A stretch of DNA of 64,000 nt from Saccharomonospora viridis DSM 43017 (GCF_000023865.1 NC_013159.1:1390001-1454000); one strand, 5' to 3'; positions 46,144 through 55,311 are shown, counted from the first letter of the stretch. Notes: generated from the letters alone by a model not told the origin. Program-made: numbers and translations.

Positions 46144-46235
46144 GTCTGCTCTTACCACACAGGTGGGATGTGCCGGACACTACCACTCGAAATGTTGTCG
46201 AGGCAGCGTTTGCCCTGCGTATGCAGGGAATGAGC
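46144..46235 (+). repeat. Degenerate repeats at the old end of array 3
   Basis: A strongly decayed unit near 46144-46173 (starts GTCTGCTC) and a clearer one at 46208-46235 (GTTTGCCCTGCG-TAT-GCAGGG, ends AATGAGC), whose stem still pairs. Confidence 0.7.
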
Positions 46236-47113
46236 TTTGCGGCGGAAGCGGAAGGGGACGGGAGCGCCGAGATGTTCGCATGTGTGGAATACCCTCGCTT
46301 TTAGGAACAAATATTCATGCAGTAGATTATGCGATCTTCTCAACCTTCAGAAGGTGGAAGATGTTCAGCGCTGGCCTTCATGACCTCGTAGCGGCCGTTC
46401 GGGGATATCAGTGGAGCATCTCGTGGTCACGGTAATCAGGAATGATCGTCGGCAAATCCAGTCCTGGAATGCCGTCATCCGCGCCGCGCGCGGCAATGGT
46501 GTCGATGCCATCGAAGATGGATGAAGAACAAGAGAAAAGCGCCGGTTCTTGTGGCGATGATTCCAAATCCAAGGACGGCGATAGAACCTCGGTGGCGTGG
46601 TTCACGGAGATGTCGATCTTCTTCCCAGCAATGGTGTTGGCTGGGATTAGCGATGTCGAAGTGCTAGCCAGTGCACCTGGGAGCTCTGTTGCTCGTCCGG
46701 GTGAAGTTTGTTTCGAGAGTGAGAAAGCGTTAGCGCTCACTAGTTCGGATCGACTGCGTAGCAGTGGTGCAGAGATCAGCATCGCGATTCTGCCTTACCG
46801 AGCGCTCAGTGCCAAGGTAATGGCATGTTGAACCTCGTGAGCTCCCCACCCGGACGTGTCACCTGGGCGTGCCCACGGGTGAGGACGAGGAGGCCACGGT
46901 GCGGCGGATCTCGTCGTACGCGCCGGACGGTGACCGGGCACCGGTGTTCTCGCCGATACCCTGGCCGGCTATCGCCACTCGACGTGCAGGTTTCCTACCC
47001 GCCGCTTACGGCTACTTCTCCGCCCGGGCCCGAGTCCTGCGTCGGCGCGGTGATGTGGCAGTGCGTCCGGCCGACGACAGCTCGTCGGTCCGGCACGGAG
47101 GGAGATCGTCATC
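46236..47113. other. Stretch between array 3 and the BCCT gene without a firm gene
   Basis: About 880 bp, the first half more AT-rich than the core. Two opposed frames are possible: minus 46408-46782 (124 codons, Ser-rich, with AAGG upstream of the ATG) and plus 46442-46831 (129 codons). Neither has a recognisable domain. There is no cas1, cas2 or transposase sequence here. Confidence 0.4.
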
Positions 47114-48820
47114 ATGCTGAAGAAGTTGGAACGGGTGCTCGGGTTGAAGACGAACCCGTCGATCTTCTTCAGCGCGGCGTTTTTGATCCTGGCCTTCGTC
47201 GTGGGGTCCATCCTGTTCACGGCGGAGGTGGACAGTGTCTTCCGGGCCGTGTCGAACGCGGTGAAGACGAATCTCGGCTGGCTCTACATCCTCGGCGTGA
47301 CGTCCTTTTTGCTCTTCCTGCTGTGGATCGCGTGCAGCCGTTACGGCAACGTGCGACTCGGCGGCAAGGACTCGCGGCCCGAATACACCAACGTGACCTG
47401 GTTCGGCATGCTGTTCGCCGCGGGCATCGGCTCGATCCTGATGTTCTGGGGCGTGGCCGAGCCCATCAACCACTTCGCGAACCCACCCTTCAGCGGCGCG
47501 CACGCCCAGGTGGACGCCTTGGCGGGGAGCATGGGCAGTCCCCAGGACTTCGCCAAACGACTCGGCGAGATGCCCGTGAGTCCGGGCGCGACCGCGCCTT
47601 TGAGCGAGAACGCCGCCAACGAGGCGATCGGCTTCGCGCTCTACCACTTCGGCCTGCACACGTGGTCGATCTTCTCGCTGCCCGCCCTGGCCTTCGCCTA
47701 CTTCGCGTACAAGCGAGGCCTCCCGTTCCGGGTGAGCTCCATCTTCCACCCGCTCCTCGGCAACCGGATCAACGGTCCGCTCGGCCGGGTCATCGACACC
47801 GTGGCCGTGATCGGCACGCTGTTCGGTGTCGCCGTCTCCGTCGGCCTCGGCACGCTGCAGATCAACAGCGGCCTGAACGAGCTGTTCGGTGTGGAGGTCA
47901 GCGGAGTGGTCCAAATCCTGATCATCGCGGTGGTGACCACCTTCGCGACGATCTCCGTGGCGACCGGCCTGGACAAGGGCATCAAATGGCTGTCCAACAT
48001 CAACATCGGGATGGCCGTCGCGTTGTTGCTGTTCATCCTCTTCACCGGCTCGACGGTGTTCCTGCTGCGCGGCGTGATCGAAAGCACCGGCACCTATCTG
48101 AGCATGTTGGTGCCGCTGTCGTTCTGGAATGACGCGCTTCCTGCAGGGGACTGGGGCTGGCAGGGCACCTGGACGGTGTTCTACTGGGCGTGGACCATCA
48201 CCTGGGCGCCGTTCGTCGGTATCTTCGTCGCCCGCATCTCCAAGGGCCGCACGATCCGCGAGTTCGTCCTCGGCGTGCTGGGCTCGCCGGTGGCGTTCTC
48301 CGTCGTCTGGTTCAGCATCTTCGGGATGTCGTCCATCAACATCGAATGGAACGAACCCGGCTCGCTGATCGGCCCGGTGGTGCAGGAAGGTGACACGGCC
48401 GCCGCGCTGTTCACCTTCCTGGAGCACTTCCCGGCCCCCGAGTTCATGATGGGGTTCTCGGTGCTCATTGTGATCATCTTCTTCACCACGTCCGCCGACT
48501 CGGCCTCGCTGGTGGTGGACATGCTGACCTCGGGTAACACGACCAATCCCCCGGTGCGGCAGCGCATTTTCTGGGCGGTGTTGGGCGGCACGGTCGCCGC
48601 CACGCTGATCGCCGCCACCGGGCAGGAGGCGCTGCAGGCGTTGGAACAGGTCATCACCGTGATCGGGCTGCCGTTCTTCATCATCGCGTTCGCGATGATG
48701 TATTGCCTGGTCAAGGCGCTGAGGAAGGACATCCCCGAGGAAGAGCTCCTGTCGCCCCGCGCCCGGTCACTGTTGGAACGGGAACGCAAGAGGCGCGAGG
48801 CGGAACCGGAGCCGGACTGA
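47114..48820 (+). CDS. BCCT-family betaine/choline/carnitine transporter
   Basis: 568 residues and about 12 membrane segments. The BCCT landmarks are WFGMLFAAGIGSILMFWGVAEP, the Trp-rich segment WTITWAPFVGIFVARISKGRT followed by IREFVLGVL, and the Gly segment in SVGLGTLQINSGL. Imports compatible solutes with Na+ or H+. The charged C-terminal tail (LLERERKRREAEPEPD) may sense osmotic conditions, as in BetP. GGAGGG precedes the ATG. Confidence 0.94.
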   Translation: MLKKLERVLGLKTNPSIFFSAAFLILAFVVGSILFTAEVDSVFRAVSNAVKTNLGWLYILGVTSFLLFLLWIACSRYGNVRLGGKDSRPEYTNVTWFGMLFAAGIGSILMFWGVAEPINHFANPPFSGAHAQVDALAGSMGSPQDFAKRLGEMPVSPGATAPLSENAANEAIGFALYHFGLHTWSIFSLPALAFAYFAYKRGLPFRVSSIFHPLLGNRINGPLGRVIDTVAVIGTLFGVAVSVGLGTLQINSGLNELFGVEVSGVVQILIIAVVTTFATISVATGLDKGIKWLSNINIGMAVALLLFILFTGSTVFLLRGVIESTGTYLSMLVPLSFWNDALPAGDWGWQGTWTVFYWAWTITWAPFVGIFVARISKGRTIREFVLGVLGSPVAFSVVWFSIFGMSSINIEWNEPGSLIGPVVQEGDTAAALFTFLEHFPAPEFMMGFSVLIVIIFFTTSADSASLVVDMLTSGNTTNPPVRQRIFWAVLGGTVAATLIAATGQEALQALEQVITVIGLPFFIIAFAMMYCLVKALRKDIPEEELLSPRARSLLERERKRREAEPEPD

Positions 48821-48832
48821 CGGCCGATGCCG

Positions 48833-50005
48833 TCAGCGACGGTGGGGACCCCGAGGGGGACGCGGTCGGCGCGGGGGAGGGGACCACCGGTCGTGGTCGG
48901 TGAGCTCCGGTGGCCAGTGCGGGGTGCGGGGAAGCAGCCTCGTGGGCGCGCTGTCGGGGGTCTGACGTGTTGTGGCGGGGAGAACGCTCGTCTCGTCCTC
49001 AGGCAGCGGCCGTTCGAAGACCGTTTTCTCCTTGGGTAACGGTCGCTCGAAGACCGTCGCATTCTCGGCGATCGGTCGTTCGAAGACCGTCTCGTCCTCG
49101 GGGAGGGACCGTTCGACGAGCGGGTCCTCCTCCGAAGCCGGTCGTTCGAGGAACGCGTCGTCCTCCCCGTAATCGTCATAGTCGTCGTAGTCGTCGTAGT
49201 CGCTGTGGTCTTCGTCGTCCGCTCGACGTGATCGCGCAACAGCGTCGTCGGCGTCGTCGGCGGGTGACGATCGGTCGGAGGCCTCCTCGCCCTCGGGACG
49301 CGACCGTTCCGGGGCGGTGGTGGGTCCGCCGGGGCCGAGCAGCACACCGAGAGTCGCCTGCGATCGGAGCCGGTCGACCAACGGGGTGACCCGCTGAGTC
49401 ACCAGGGACAGCACCGCCGTGGCGACCAGCACGCCGAGGCCGAATCCGACACCCACATCGTGCGGATAGTGCACGCCCACGACGACCCGGGAGAGCGCCA
49501 CGAACGCGCCCAGGATCAGTGCGGTGACGCCGAGACGGCCGCGTCGACACAAAAACACCGCCATCGCCGCGCCCCCGGCGATGGTCGAGTGGTTGCTCGG
49601 GAACGACCAGTCGCCGACGGGAGGACAGTCGGTCAACGGGACGGCCCCCGGCACCGCCCGGCATGGCCGGTCCTGTTCGATGATCAGTTTGGCGATCTCG
49701 CTGATCCCGTAGGCGAGCATCGTCGCCGCCGGGGCGAGCAACGCCGCCGCCATGGCCCGCCCGGACTCCCCCCGGGCTCGCCACCACCCGAACACCATCA
49801 TCAGGCCGAGCGCCACCACACCGGCCTCGGTGAAGAAGACCGCGAAGTGCTGCACCCACGAGGGCGCGGCGTTGGCGGCGTCGAGCACAGCCCGGTACAG
49901 CTCTGCGGAGACGTCGGGCACGCCGTCGACGTCGAGCGACTCGGCCGCCTGCGCGGGGACGGCGCTGTGTCCGCCGGAGACGGTCTCGGCGGCCTCATGG
50001 AACAT
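48833..50005 (-). CDS. PAP2-family membrane phosphatase with a long repetitive acidic tail
   Basis: 390 residues. Residues 1-210 form a six-segment PAP2 domain with the three phosphatase motifs KLIIEQDRP, SFPSNHS and SRVVVGVHYPHD. It is likely a lipid-phosphate or undecaprenyl-diphosphate phosphatase. Residues 230-390 are disordered, with an Asp/Tyr run (DYDDYDDYDDYGEDD) and four copies of a 10-residue unit like ETVFERPLPE. CAGGAG precedes the ATG. The tail is unusual for the family. Convergent with the BCCT gene, 12 bp apart. Confidence 0.88.
   Translation of the reverse strand: MFHEAAETVSGGHSAVPAQAAESLDVDGVPDVSAELYRAVLDAANAAPSWVQHFAVFFTEAGVVALGLMMVFGWWRARGESGRAMAAALLAPAATMLAYGISEIAKLIIEQDRPCRAVPGAVPLTDCPPVGDWSFPSNHSTIAGGAAMAVFLCRRGRLGVTALILGAFVALSRVVVGVHYPHDVGVGFGLGVLVATAVLSLVTQRVTPLVDRLRSQATLGVLLGPGGPTTAPERSRPEGEEASDRSSPADDADDAVARSRRADDEDHSDYDDYDDYDDYGEDDAFLERPASEEDPLVERSLPEDETVFERPIAENATVFERPLPKEKTVFERPLPEDETSVLPATTRQTPDSAPTRLLPRTPHWPPELTDHDRWSPPPRRPRPPRGPHRR
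49010..49130 (-). repeat. Coding repeats in the PAP2 tail
   Basis: About four diverged 30-bp units coding for the TVFERP repeat; on the plus strand the shared core is TTCGAAGACCGT. Copy number may vary between strains. Confidence 0.7.
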
Positions 50006-50028
50006 CGCGGTGACTCCTGGGTGTCAAC

Positions 50029-50051
50029 TGATCAACATAGTGTGTTGATCA
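50029..50051. promoter_or_regulatory. Palindrome upstream of the PAP2 gene
   Basis: 9-bp arms TGATCAACA / TGTTGATCA with a 5-bp spacer, starting 24 bp before the PAP2 start codon. A candidate operator or promoter-associated site; the binding protein is unknown. Confidence 0.5.
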
Positions 50052-50139
50052 CGTTAACGAGCCAGGAAGTCACCCATGTCGGCCGGTCGGTCGAGACGTG
50101 ATCGACGCGGCGGCCACCGCCGTGCGGGCGTGAGGCCGG

Positions 50140-50775
50140 TCAGGAGATCCCCTGTTGGGGGAGCAACATGTCCTCGGCGGCGGTGACGGCCTCCGGGTCG
50201 CGGTCGGTACGGGCGCCGGAGAACGGGCGGTCCATCAGCTGCCTGTTGAGGTCCGACACCGCGTCGACCAGGTACTCGACCTTGCGGCGCAGTTCCCACA
50301 GTTCGGTGGTGTCGTCGCTCGTTCCCATTCCGTTGTGCGCGGCCGCTCGTTGGGTGGCGGGCAGGAACACCTCCTGCAGGTCACGCGGGAGATGCTCCAG
50401 CGCACGTTCGAGTGAGCCGGGGGACAGCAACCTCTGCATCCCCTCGGACACCCGCCGCATAGCGGATCGCACGTCGGTGCGGCGGATGGTGGCCGACTCG
50501 GAGATGCGATCGATGTACTCGTCGGCGCTGTAACGCAGGGGCACCTTGCTCGGCACCCAGCCGTCGTAGAACATGCCGCGCAACAATTCGGGCAGCTGTG
50601 CCGCGAAGTGGGCGGCCGATTCCACGGTGAGCCGGTCGCGGAACGTGTGCAGCCAGGCCCGCACCACCCGGTAGGTGTAGCGGCGGTCGTCGGTGCCCAG
50701 CGCCGAGGCGACCGTGGTCAGCCATTCGTGGGCGGTGTTCTGTGCTCGGGCGAGTGGATCGCCGGTGTTCGTCAT
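50140..50775 (-). CDS. DUF2267-domain protein
   Basis: 211 residues. The N-terminal half carries the DUF2267 pattern: HEWLTTVASALGTDDRRYTYRVVRAWLHTFRDRL, AAHFAAQLPELLRGMFYDGW and PLRYSADEYIDRI. The C-terminal half is charged with a probable coiled helix (LWELRRKVEYLVDAVSDLN). Function unknown; members are often near stress or phosphate genes. AGGAGGACGGC precedes the ATG, an excellent ribosome site. Confidence 0.88.
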   Translation of the reverse strand: MTNTGDPLARAQNTAHEWLTTVASALGTDDRRYTYRVVRAWLHTFRDRLTVESAAHFAAQLPELLRGMFYDGWVPSKVPLRYSADEYIDRISESATIRRTDVRSAMRRVSEGMQRLLSPGSLERALEHLPRDLQEVFLPATQRAAAHNGMGTSDDTTELWELRRKVEYLVDAVSDLNRQLMDRPFSGARTDRDPEAVTAAEDMLLPQQGIS

Positions 50776-50921
50776 GCCGTCCTCCTGTGTCAGGACCGTG
50801 GATAGACGTCCCTCAGGAGCCAGTGTCCGCGCCCGGCCACGGCGGACACAGGGTCGAACGACTCCATCGAGGCGCCCGGTGGCCTGTGACTTTCGTGCGT
50901 CACAAGGTGGTTGGATGAGAC

Positions 50922-51116
50922 ATGCCCACCGATCGGGAACGGGGGGTCGAGCCGGAAGATGAGGACGTCGCGTCCCGGCAGGCGGCGTGGTTGTCGGCTT
51001 CAGCGGTGTCGGGCGGAACGCGCTGCCCCGATGCCGTGATCGGCCTTGAAACGGTGTTGTCCCGGCTCACCCCGAGTGATCCGGAAGGTGCATGGCGCGC
51101 TGCGGATGGCCGCTGA
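50922..51116 (+). CDS. Possible small hypothetical protein
   Basis: 64 residues, hydrophilic N-terminus (MPTDRERGVEPEDEDVASRQ), no recognised domain. Only a weak GGA precedes the ATG. It ends 53 bp before tRNA-Met. It may be non-coding. Confidence 0.3.
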   Translation: MPTDRERGVEPEDEDVASRQAAWLSASAVSGGTRCPDAVIGLETVLSRLTPSDPEGAWRAADGR

Positions 51117-51169
51117 CGCACACGCTATAGTGCGTTTTGCTGGGTCGGACGCGGACGGCATCCGACCCT

Positions 51170-51243
<74 letters not shown>

Positions 51244-52194
51244 CTCGTCTGATCTCGAATCGCAACCACCGACGAGATCACGCGTGATCGCTCGGCCATG
51301 GACAGCGCGTTGACGTGTCCGGCTGAGCCGGCTGGACGCTGCGGCCATTCGATCAACTGGGGCGGTGGTCGGTCTGTTCCGGAGTTTCGAGTCAGCACTT
51401 GCGTGTGGCACTCGCTGCTCGAGTCATCGAAGGCTGTGTTAGAAGCTTGGCGTCCATGGTTTTTGTCCATGAACTCGTGCCGTTCACTGTTCTTCAGTCC
51501 TGACGGGTGATTTCGTGACCTCATGATCCTTTGGCCACGTGTTCGGGTCCCGCCCGGATCACTGTCGACCTTCCAGGTGCGCCAACGGTCAATGCGGAGC
51601 GCTTTGCTCTTCCTGCTATTACCCTGGACGGTAGTTGGGCTGGTTTCTGCTTGCCGTTGGGAAGCGACCGTGTTTGCATGCTCGTGTTCTGGTGTCCCGG
51701 CAGGGTATCGGGTGAGGTCAAGCCGAGCGCGGGCACTGCACGCGATGGTGACGTTCTCGCCCTCGCTCTCGCGGCGTAGTGGGAGCTTCGGTTGCTGGTC
51801 GAGCTCGAACCTGGCGTGCTTGTTCGACAGGCTGGGGCGCAGGTATGGGTTTGCCGCAGCCACATCCACGTCGACACGTCGCTGGGCGGGCTTGTGGACA
51901 TAGTTCCGCTGCAGGCTCAGGGCCGGACCCGACACCTAACCGGCCAGTCCGCATTCCGCTCGGGGACCGATATCCAGTGCCTTCGCCCCGTAATCGCGAT
52001 CCGACATGAGATGGGCCCCGACATGAGACGGGCACTGTCCTTCGGCTGCGGATGTGCGTCCGTCAAGGGGGGCGTGGTGTTGGCTTTTCCGGGCCCACGG
52101 ATCTCGCTGGCAATATCACCGGGACGAATTCGTTGACGTCCTGACACAGATTCATACCTAGGTGGGCGCAGTGGCCCGTGGTGATTTCTGTTGG
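51244..52194. other. Decayed stretch downstream of tRNA-Met
   Basis: About 950 bp with overlapping frames on both strands and no convincing gene. A plus frame at 51792-52136 (114 codons, MLVELEPGVLVRQAGAQVWV) reads somewhat like protein but has no assigned family. It contains the tRNA-like copy at 51519-51563. Probably the remains of an integrated element. Confidence 0.45.
51519..51563 (+). repeat. Decayed copy of the tRNA-Met 3' half (possible att relic)
   Basis: 45 bp matching tRNA-Met bases 51201-51245 at 38 positions, with a fully conserved block TCCCGCCCGG. It spans the anticodon loop to just past the tRNA end, the part usually duplicated by tyrosine integrases. It could equally be a tRNA pseudogene. 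Confidence 0.65.
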
Positions 52195-52494
52195 TCATGG
52201 GGAAGGACCGCGCGTCTTCTGTGGTGATGGCGTGGCCCGGAGGTCGCAGTGCCCGCTCACGCAGGCCAGTGGTCTACATGAGCTGCTGGAGTGTCCTTTG
52301 AGGATGGCGTGCGGCAATGGTGTGGTCGGATCGGCCCAGGCGATGAGGCGCCAGTCGTCATCGACCAGGGACAGGTCGGCAGCGACGGATGGCCGATCGG
52401 CAACGCGGGGAAGTGCAGCGGTTGTCGAGTGCCACAGCTGTGTGGGGTTCGTCGTCGAGAGGATCCAGTCGCTGACGGGCACATCGACGATCAC
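52195..52494 (-). CDS. Small protein coupled to the zinc-finger gene, unknown function
   Basis: 99 residues from GTG at 52494. The first 68 residues read like ordinary protein (VIVDVPVSDWILSTTNPTQL, VAADLSLVDDDWRLIAWADP), and the rest is Ser/Pro-rich and basic. The GTG overlaps the stop of the zinc-finger gene by 4 bp (GTGA), a strong sign that both are translated. No known family recognised. Confidence 0.55.
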   Translation of the reverse strand: MIVDVPVSDWILSTTNPTQLWHSTTAALPRVADRPSVAADLSLVDDDWRLIAWADPTTPLPHAILKGHSSSSCRPLACVSGHCDLRATPSPQKTRGPSP

Positions 52495-52739
52495 TGTGTG
52501 TCCGTCTGCCCGGGGGCATCGGGTATCTCGTTCGCCGGGAAGTCGAGTCGGATGCGGATTTCCCGATCGCACTGCCAGCAGGTGGGATCGAGCCAGACTC
52601 CGACCATGTCGTCTGCCTTCGGGGTAACGGTCGCGCCGCACAGAACCGGTAGTGCCCGTGCTGCGGCTGGATGGTGATGCTCGGTGTCGTAGGCGTGTCG
52701 TTTGCCGTCCGCCTGTTGCCAGAGGTAGCGCTGCACCAT
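52491..52739 (-). CDS. Small zinc-finger-like protein
   Basis: 82 residues. MVQRYLWQQADGKRHAYDTEHHH then a single Cys (VLCGATVTP) and a CxxC pair (DPTCWQCDREIRIR) give a possible zinc site with the upstream His cluster. Similar small proteins occur beside GntR regulators on integrative elements of Pseudonocardiaceae. GGGGG lies just before the ATG. Divergent from the gntR gene 110 bp away and coupled to the next small gene. Confidence 0.65.
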   Translation of the reverse strand: MVQRYLWQQADGKRHAYDTEHHHPAAARALPVLCGATVTPKADDMVGVWLDPTCWQCDREIRIRLDFPANEIPDAPGQTDTQ

Positions 52740-52849
52740 GCCCCCAGACCGGTAATGTCATCTGTGCCAGTTGGTGCGGTGGCAGACCGGGAAGCAGAGG
52801 TCAAGACGTGATCTGGTCATGACAACCGACCCCGGGGAGAATCGGTCGA

Positions 52850-53611
52850 ATGGTGGACAAGACAAGCGGTGTCCCCGTGCACCGACAGGTCGCAGCGGAC
52901 TTGAGGGAGCGCATCACCGCGGGCGAGTACGCGCCTGGCGACAAGCTGCCCAGTGAGCGAGCCATGATCGAAACCTATGGTGTTTCGCGGCTCACCATTC
53001 GCGAAGCCCTCAGCATTCTGCGCGCTGAAGGAGTTGTTGTCACCGAGCACGGGCGCGGAGTGTTCGTGCGTCCACCCGCATCCATCCAGCGTCTGTCGCG
53101 ATCCCGGTTGTCGCGGGCGGCGCGCGCGGAGAACAAGGGCGCCTTCCTCGCCGACGCGGCCGCGCAGGGCTTCACGCCCAGCAGTTCGGTGCGCGTGCGG
53201 TTCGAGCCGGCCGACGAGCGTGCCGCCGGTCATCTCGGAATCCAGCCGGGAGATGAGGTGACCGTGCGGGATCGCGTGATGCGGGCCGACGGGCTCGTGG
53301 TGCAACTCGCCGTTTCCCGCCTGCCGCGCACGTTCACGCGCGGCACCGCGATCGAAGAGGTCGACACCGGCCCTGGCGGAGCGTACGCGCGACTGGAGGA
53401 AGCCGGACACACCATCGGCCACTACGCCGAGCACGTCGGCTCCCGCATGCCCACACCCGAGGAGGCATCAGCACTTCAGCTCGGTCAAGGCATCCCGGTC
53501 ATCACCGTGACCCGCGTGGCCTACCGGGAGGACGGCACACCACTGGAGATGAACGACATGGTCCTCCCCGCCGACCGGTACGAACTGACCTACGAATGGG
53601 CCGCTGAGTAG
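52850..53611 (+). CDS. GntR-family regulator with UTRA domain
   Basis: 253 residues. The winged helix is VHRQVAADLRERITAGEYAPGDKLPSERAMIETYGVSRLTIREALSILRAEG. A UTRA ligand domain follows ([55 protein letters not shown]). UTRA-GntR proteins sense small metabolites. On actinomycete integrative elements, GntR (KorSA-type) proteins control transfer, which fits the neighbouring tRNA and zinc-finger gene, but a purely metabolic role is possible. Confidence 0.92.
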   Translation: MVDKTSGVPVHRQVAADLRERITAGEYAPGDKLPSERAMIETYGVSRLTIREALSILRAEGVVVTEHGRGVFVRPPASIQRLSRSRLSRAARAENKGAFLADAAAQGFTPSSSVRVRFEPADERAAGHLGIQPGDEVTVRDRVMRADGLVVQLAVSRLPRTFTRGTAIEEVDTGPGGAYARLEEAGHTIGHYAEHVGSRMPTPEEASALQLGQGIPVITVTRVAYREDGTPLEMNDMVLPADRYELTYEWAAE

Positions 53612-54096
53612 GTCCGGCATCGCGCGATCACGACACGGACGCGAGGCCGGTAGCCGTCAGGTCCAGTGGCAACCACCGTTGTCCACGGCAGAATACCGCT
53701 TACGGTACGGCCTGCGACGAGCGGAAGCCGGTCCGTGCCACCGAAAGCCGGACGGGGCTCACCGGTGGACGGGGGGTTCACGTCGGTGTCGAGGCGGTTC
53801 CGGGTAATCGGCAAAGGTATTCCGCCATTCCGATGTGCTCGGACAGAAGAGCCGGATAGGGGTCTGATGCGCACTGGCGCGTACTCCCGAACCGTTCAGA
53901 AAGGACGGTTGCCGACCGAACGGCTTCAGCCACTGTGGGCGATTGTCGCGGGAAACGATCGGGACGGTGTTCCGATCGTTTCCCGCGATTCAGGATCGAC
54001 CCGACAGCTCGACGATCAGCGGGCTTTCGTTCGGGAGGCCTGCGGTCGGGACGGGCGTTCCCGCGCCGGCCCGACCGTTTCGAATCAGCACCGTGG
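53612..54096. other. Gene-free stretch between gntR and the secretion-associated operon
   Basis: About 485 bp between convergent genes. No credible frame; it holds the strong hairpin at 53946-53988. Confidence 0.5.
53946..53988 (-). terminator. Perfect 17-bp hairpin
   Basis: Arms TCGCGGGAAACGATCGG / CCGATCGTTTCCCGCGA with a 9-nt loop, about 110 bp beyond the stop of the secretion-associated operon. Probably its transcription terminator; it could act in both directions. Confidence 0.75.
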
Positions 54097-54951
54097 CTAC
54101 ACGACCGTCGGCGCCGTCTGTTGGCTGTCGGACCAGGCGTCGAGCGCGCGGATGAGGCCGTCGAACAGGTCACGGAGCACGGTCAGCCAGGTGATGGCGT
54201 CCGTCATCGCCTTCCCCAGCGCTGTCAGCAGCTTGCCCACCTTGCTCACCACGCGGGAGATCGCGGTCGTGGCCTGGGCGGCCACGGCGGGGGCGGCCGT
54301 GCCCAGCGAACACAGCAGTTCGATGGTCCAGCTCACCAGGGAGCCCGCGATGCTGGCGAGCAGATCCCGCACCGCCGTGCGGACACCGTTGACGACCTCG
54401 GCCATCCCCACGGTCAGACCGGCGATGCCGTGCGCCGCGCCCGCCGCGTTGTTGTACACGGCGGAGAGTTCCTCCGCCTTCGCGCGGTAGGCCTCAGCGG
54501 CACCGCCCAGCCAGTTCTGCGTCTCCGCCGGAGCCGCGCTCTTGACCTCCTCGGCGAGCTCGGTCATCTCCTTCTCGATGTTGGTCCACGACTCCGCGTA
54601 GGCCTTCACCATGTCCGGGTTGCCCGCGAGCTTGTCGAGCGCCTCCCGCGCAGGCTCGATGTGTTCGAGCATCCACGAGATCACCTGGCCCGCGACGAAG
54701 CCGATCGGGTCCGTGACGGCGGCGGCGGTGTCGAGCCCCACCCCGACCAGGCCACTGACCGACAACGCCCAATCGCCCCGGTCGATGCCTTCGGCGATCG
54801 CCCACCCGGCCTCGAACGGCGTGATCCCGGTCATGAACCCGGTGCCGTCCCGGCTCGGGATTTCCATCTTCGTGAACGGGTCGCCGTCCTTACGGTCCTC
54901 GGCGTAGAAGTTGTCCGGGTCGGTGTTGTCCACGACCAACGGGTTGTTCAC
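54097..54951 (-). CDS. WXG100-like type VII secretion-associated protein
   Basis: 284 residues. A helical region holds the WxG-like turn NWLGGAAEAYRAKAEELSAVYNN preceded by SWTNIEKEMTELAEEVKS. This is followed by an Ala-rich helical half with hydrophobic stretches (DLLASIAGSLVSWTIELLCSLG). This is the N-terminal module of ESX-exported effector proteins, but no toxin domain follows. GTG start overlaps the upstream small ESX gene by 4 bp. Export through a type VII system is inference; no core ESX gene is in the window. Confidence 0.75.
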   Translation of the reverse strand: MNNPLVVDNTDPDNFYAEDRKDGDPFTKMEIPSRDGTGFMTGITPFEAGWAIAEGIDRGDWALSVSGLVGVGLDTAAAVTDPIGFVAGQVISWMLEHIEPAREALDKLAGNPDMVKAYAESWTNIEKEMTELAEEVKSAAPAETQNWLGGAAEAYRAKAEELSAVYNNAAGAAHGIAGLTVGMAEVVNGVRTAVRDLLASIAGSLVSWTIELLCSLGTAAPAVAAQATTAISRVVSKVGKLLTALGKAMTDAITWLTVLRDLFDGLIRALDAWSDSQQTAPTVV

Positions 54952-55298
54952 CGGGCCCCGCCCCCGTGCACGAAGTTCCCGGACGCCTCGACGTCACGGC
55001 CGATCCGGTTGAGCCGTTCGACGATGAACTCTTCGAGCCGTTCGTAGGCGTTCGCCGCCTCGTCCAGGGCCCGTGCCAGGTTTTGAGTCACTTTCTGGGT
55101 CTTCGCCAAGGCCTCGGCACCTCGGTTCTGCGGTTCCCGCACCATCGAACCGAACGGCTGGCACAACACGCCGTACGCTTCGTCGAGACCGGCCAGGTGC
55201 GAGCCGGCGTCCGCGGCCGTGCCAGCCCTCTGCGAGAACGACTCCATCGTCTTCGCGTGGCTGCGGAGTTCCTCCAGCACCACTTGGAAGTCGGCCAT
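54948..55298 (-). CDS. EspC-like / ESX secretion-associated small protein
   Basis: 116 residues, helical. MADFQVVLEELRSHAKTMESFSQRAGTAADAGSHL is the EspC-type start, and the C-terminal helix is ALDEAANAYERLEEFIVERLNRI. Such proteins pair with larger WXG100-like substrates. GAAAGGACGC precedes the ATG. It lies between the YbaB-like gene and the larger effector-like gene, coupled to the latter by a 4-bp overlap. Confidence 0.78.
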   Translation of the reverse strand: MADFQVVLEELRSHAKTMESFSQRAGTAADAGSHLAGLDEAYGVLCQPFGSMVREPQNRGAEALAKTQKVTQNLARALDEAANAYERLEEFIVERLNRIGRDVEASGNFVHGGGAR

Positions 55299-55311
55299 CA
55301 GCGTCCTTTCT

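Noticed and set aside
46236-47113. cas1/cas2 remnants or a transposase after array 3
   Set aside because: Frames here are short and Ser-rich, without Cas1, Cas2 or DDE-like motifs.
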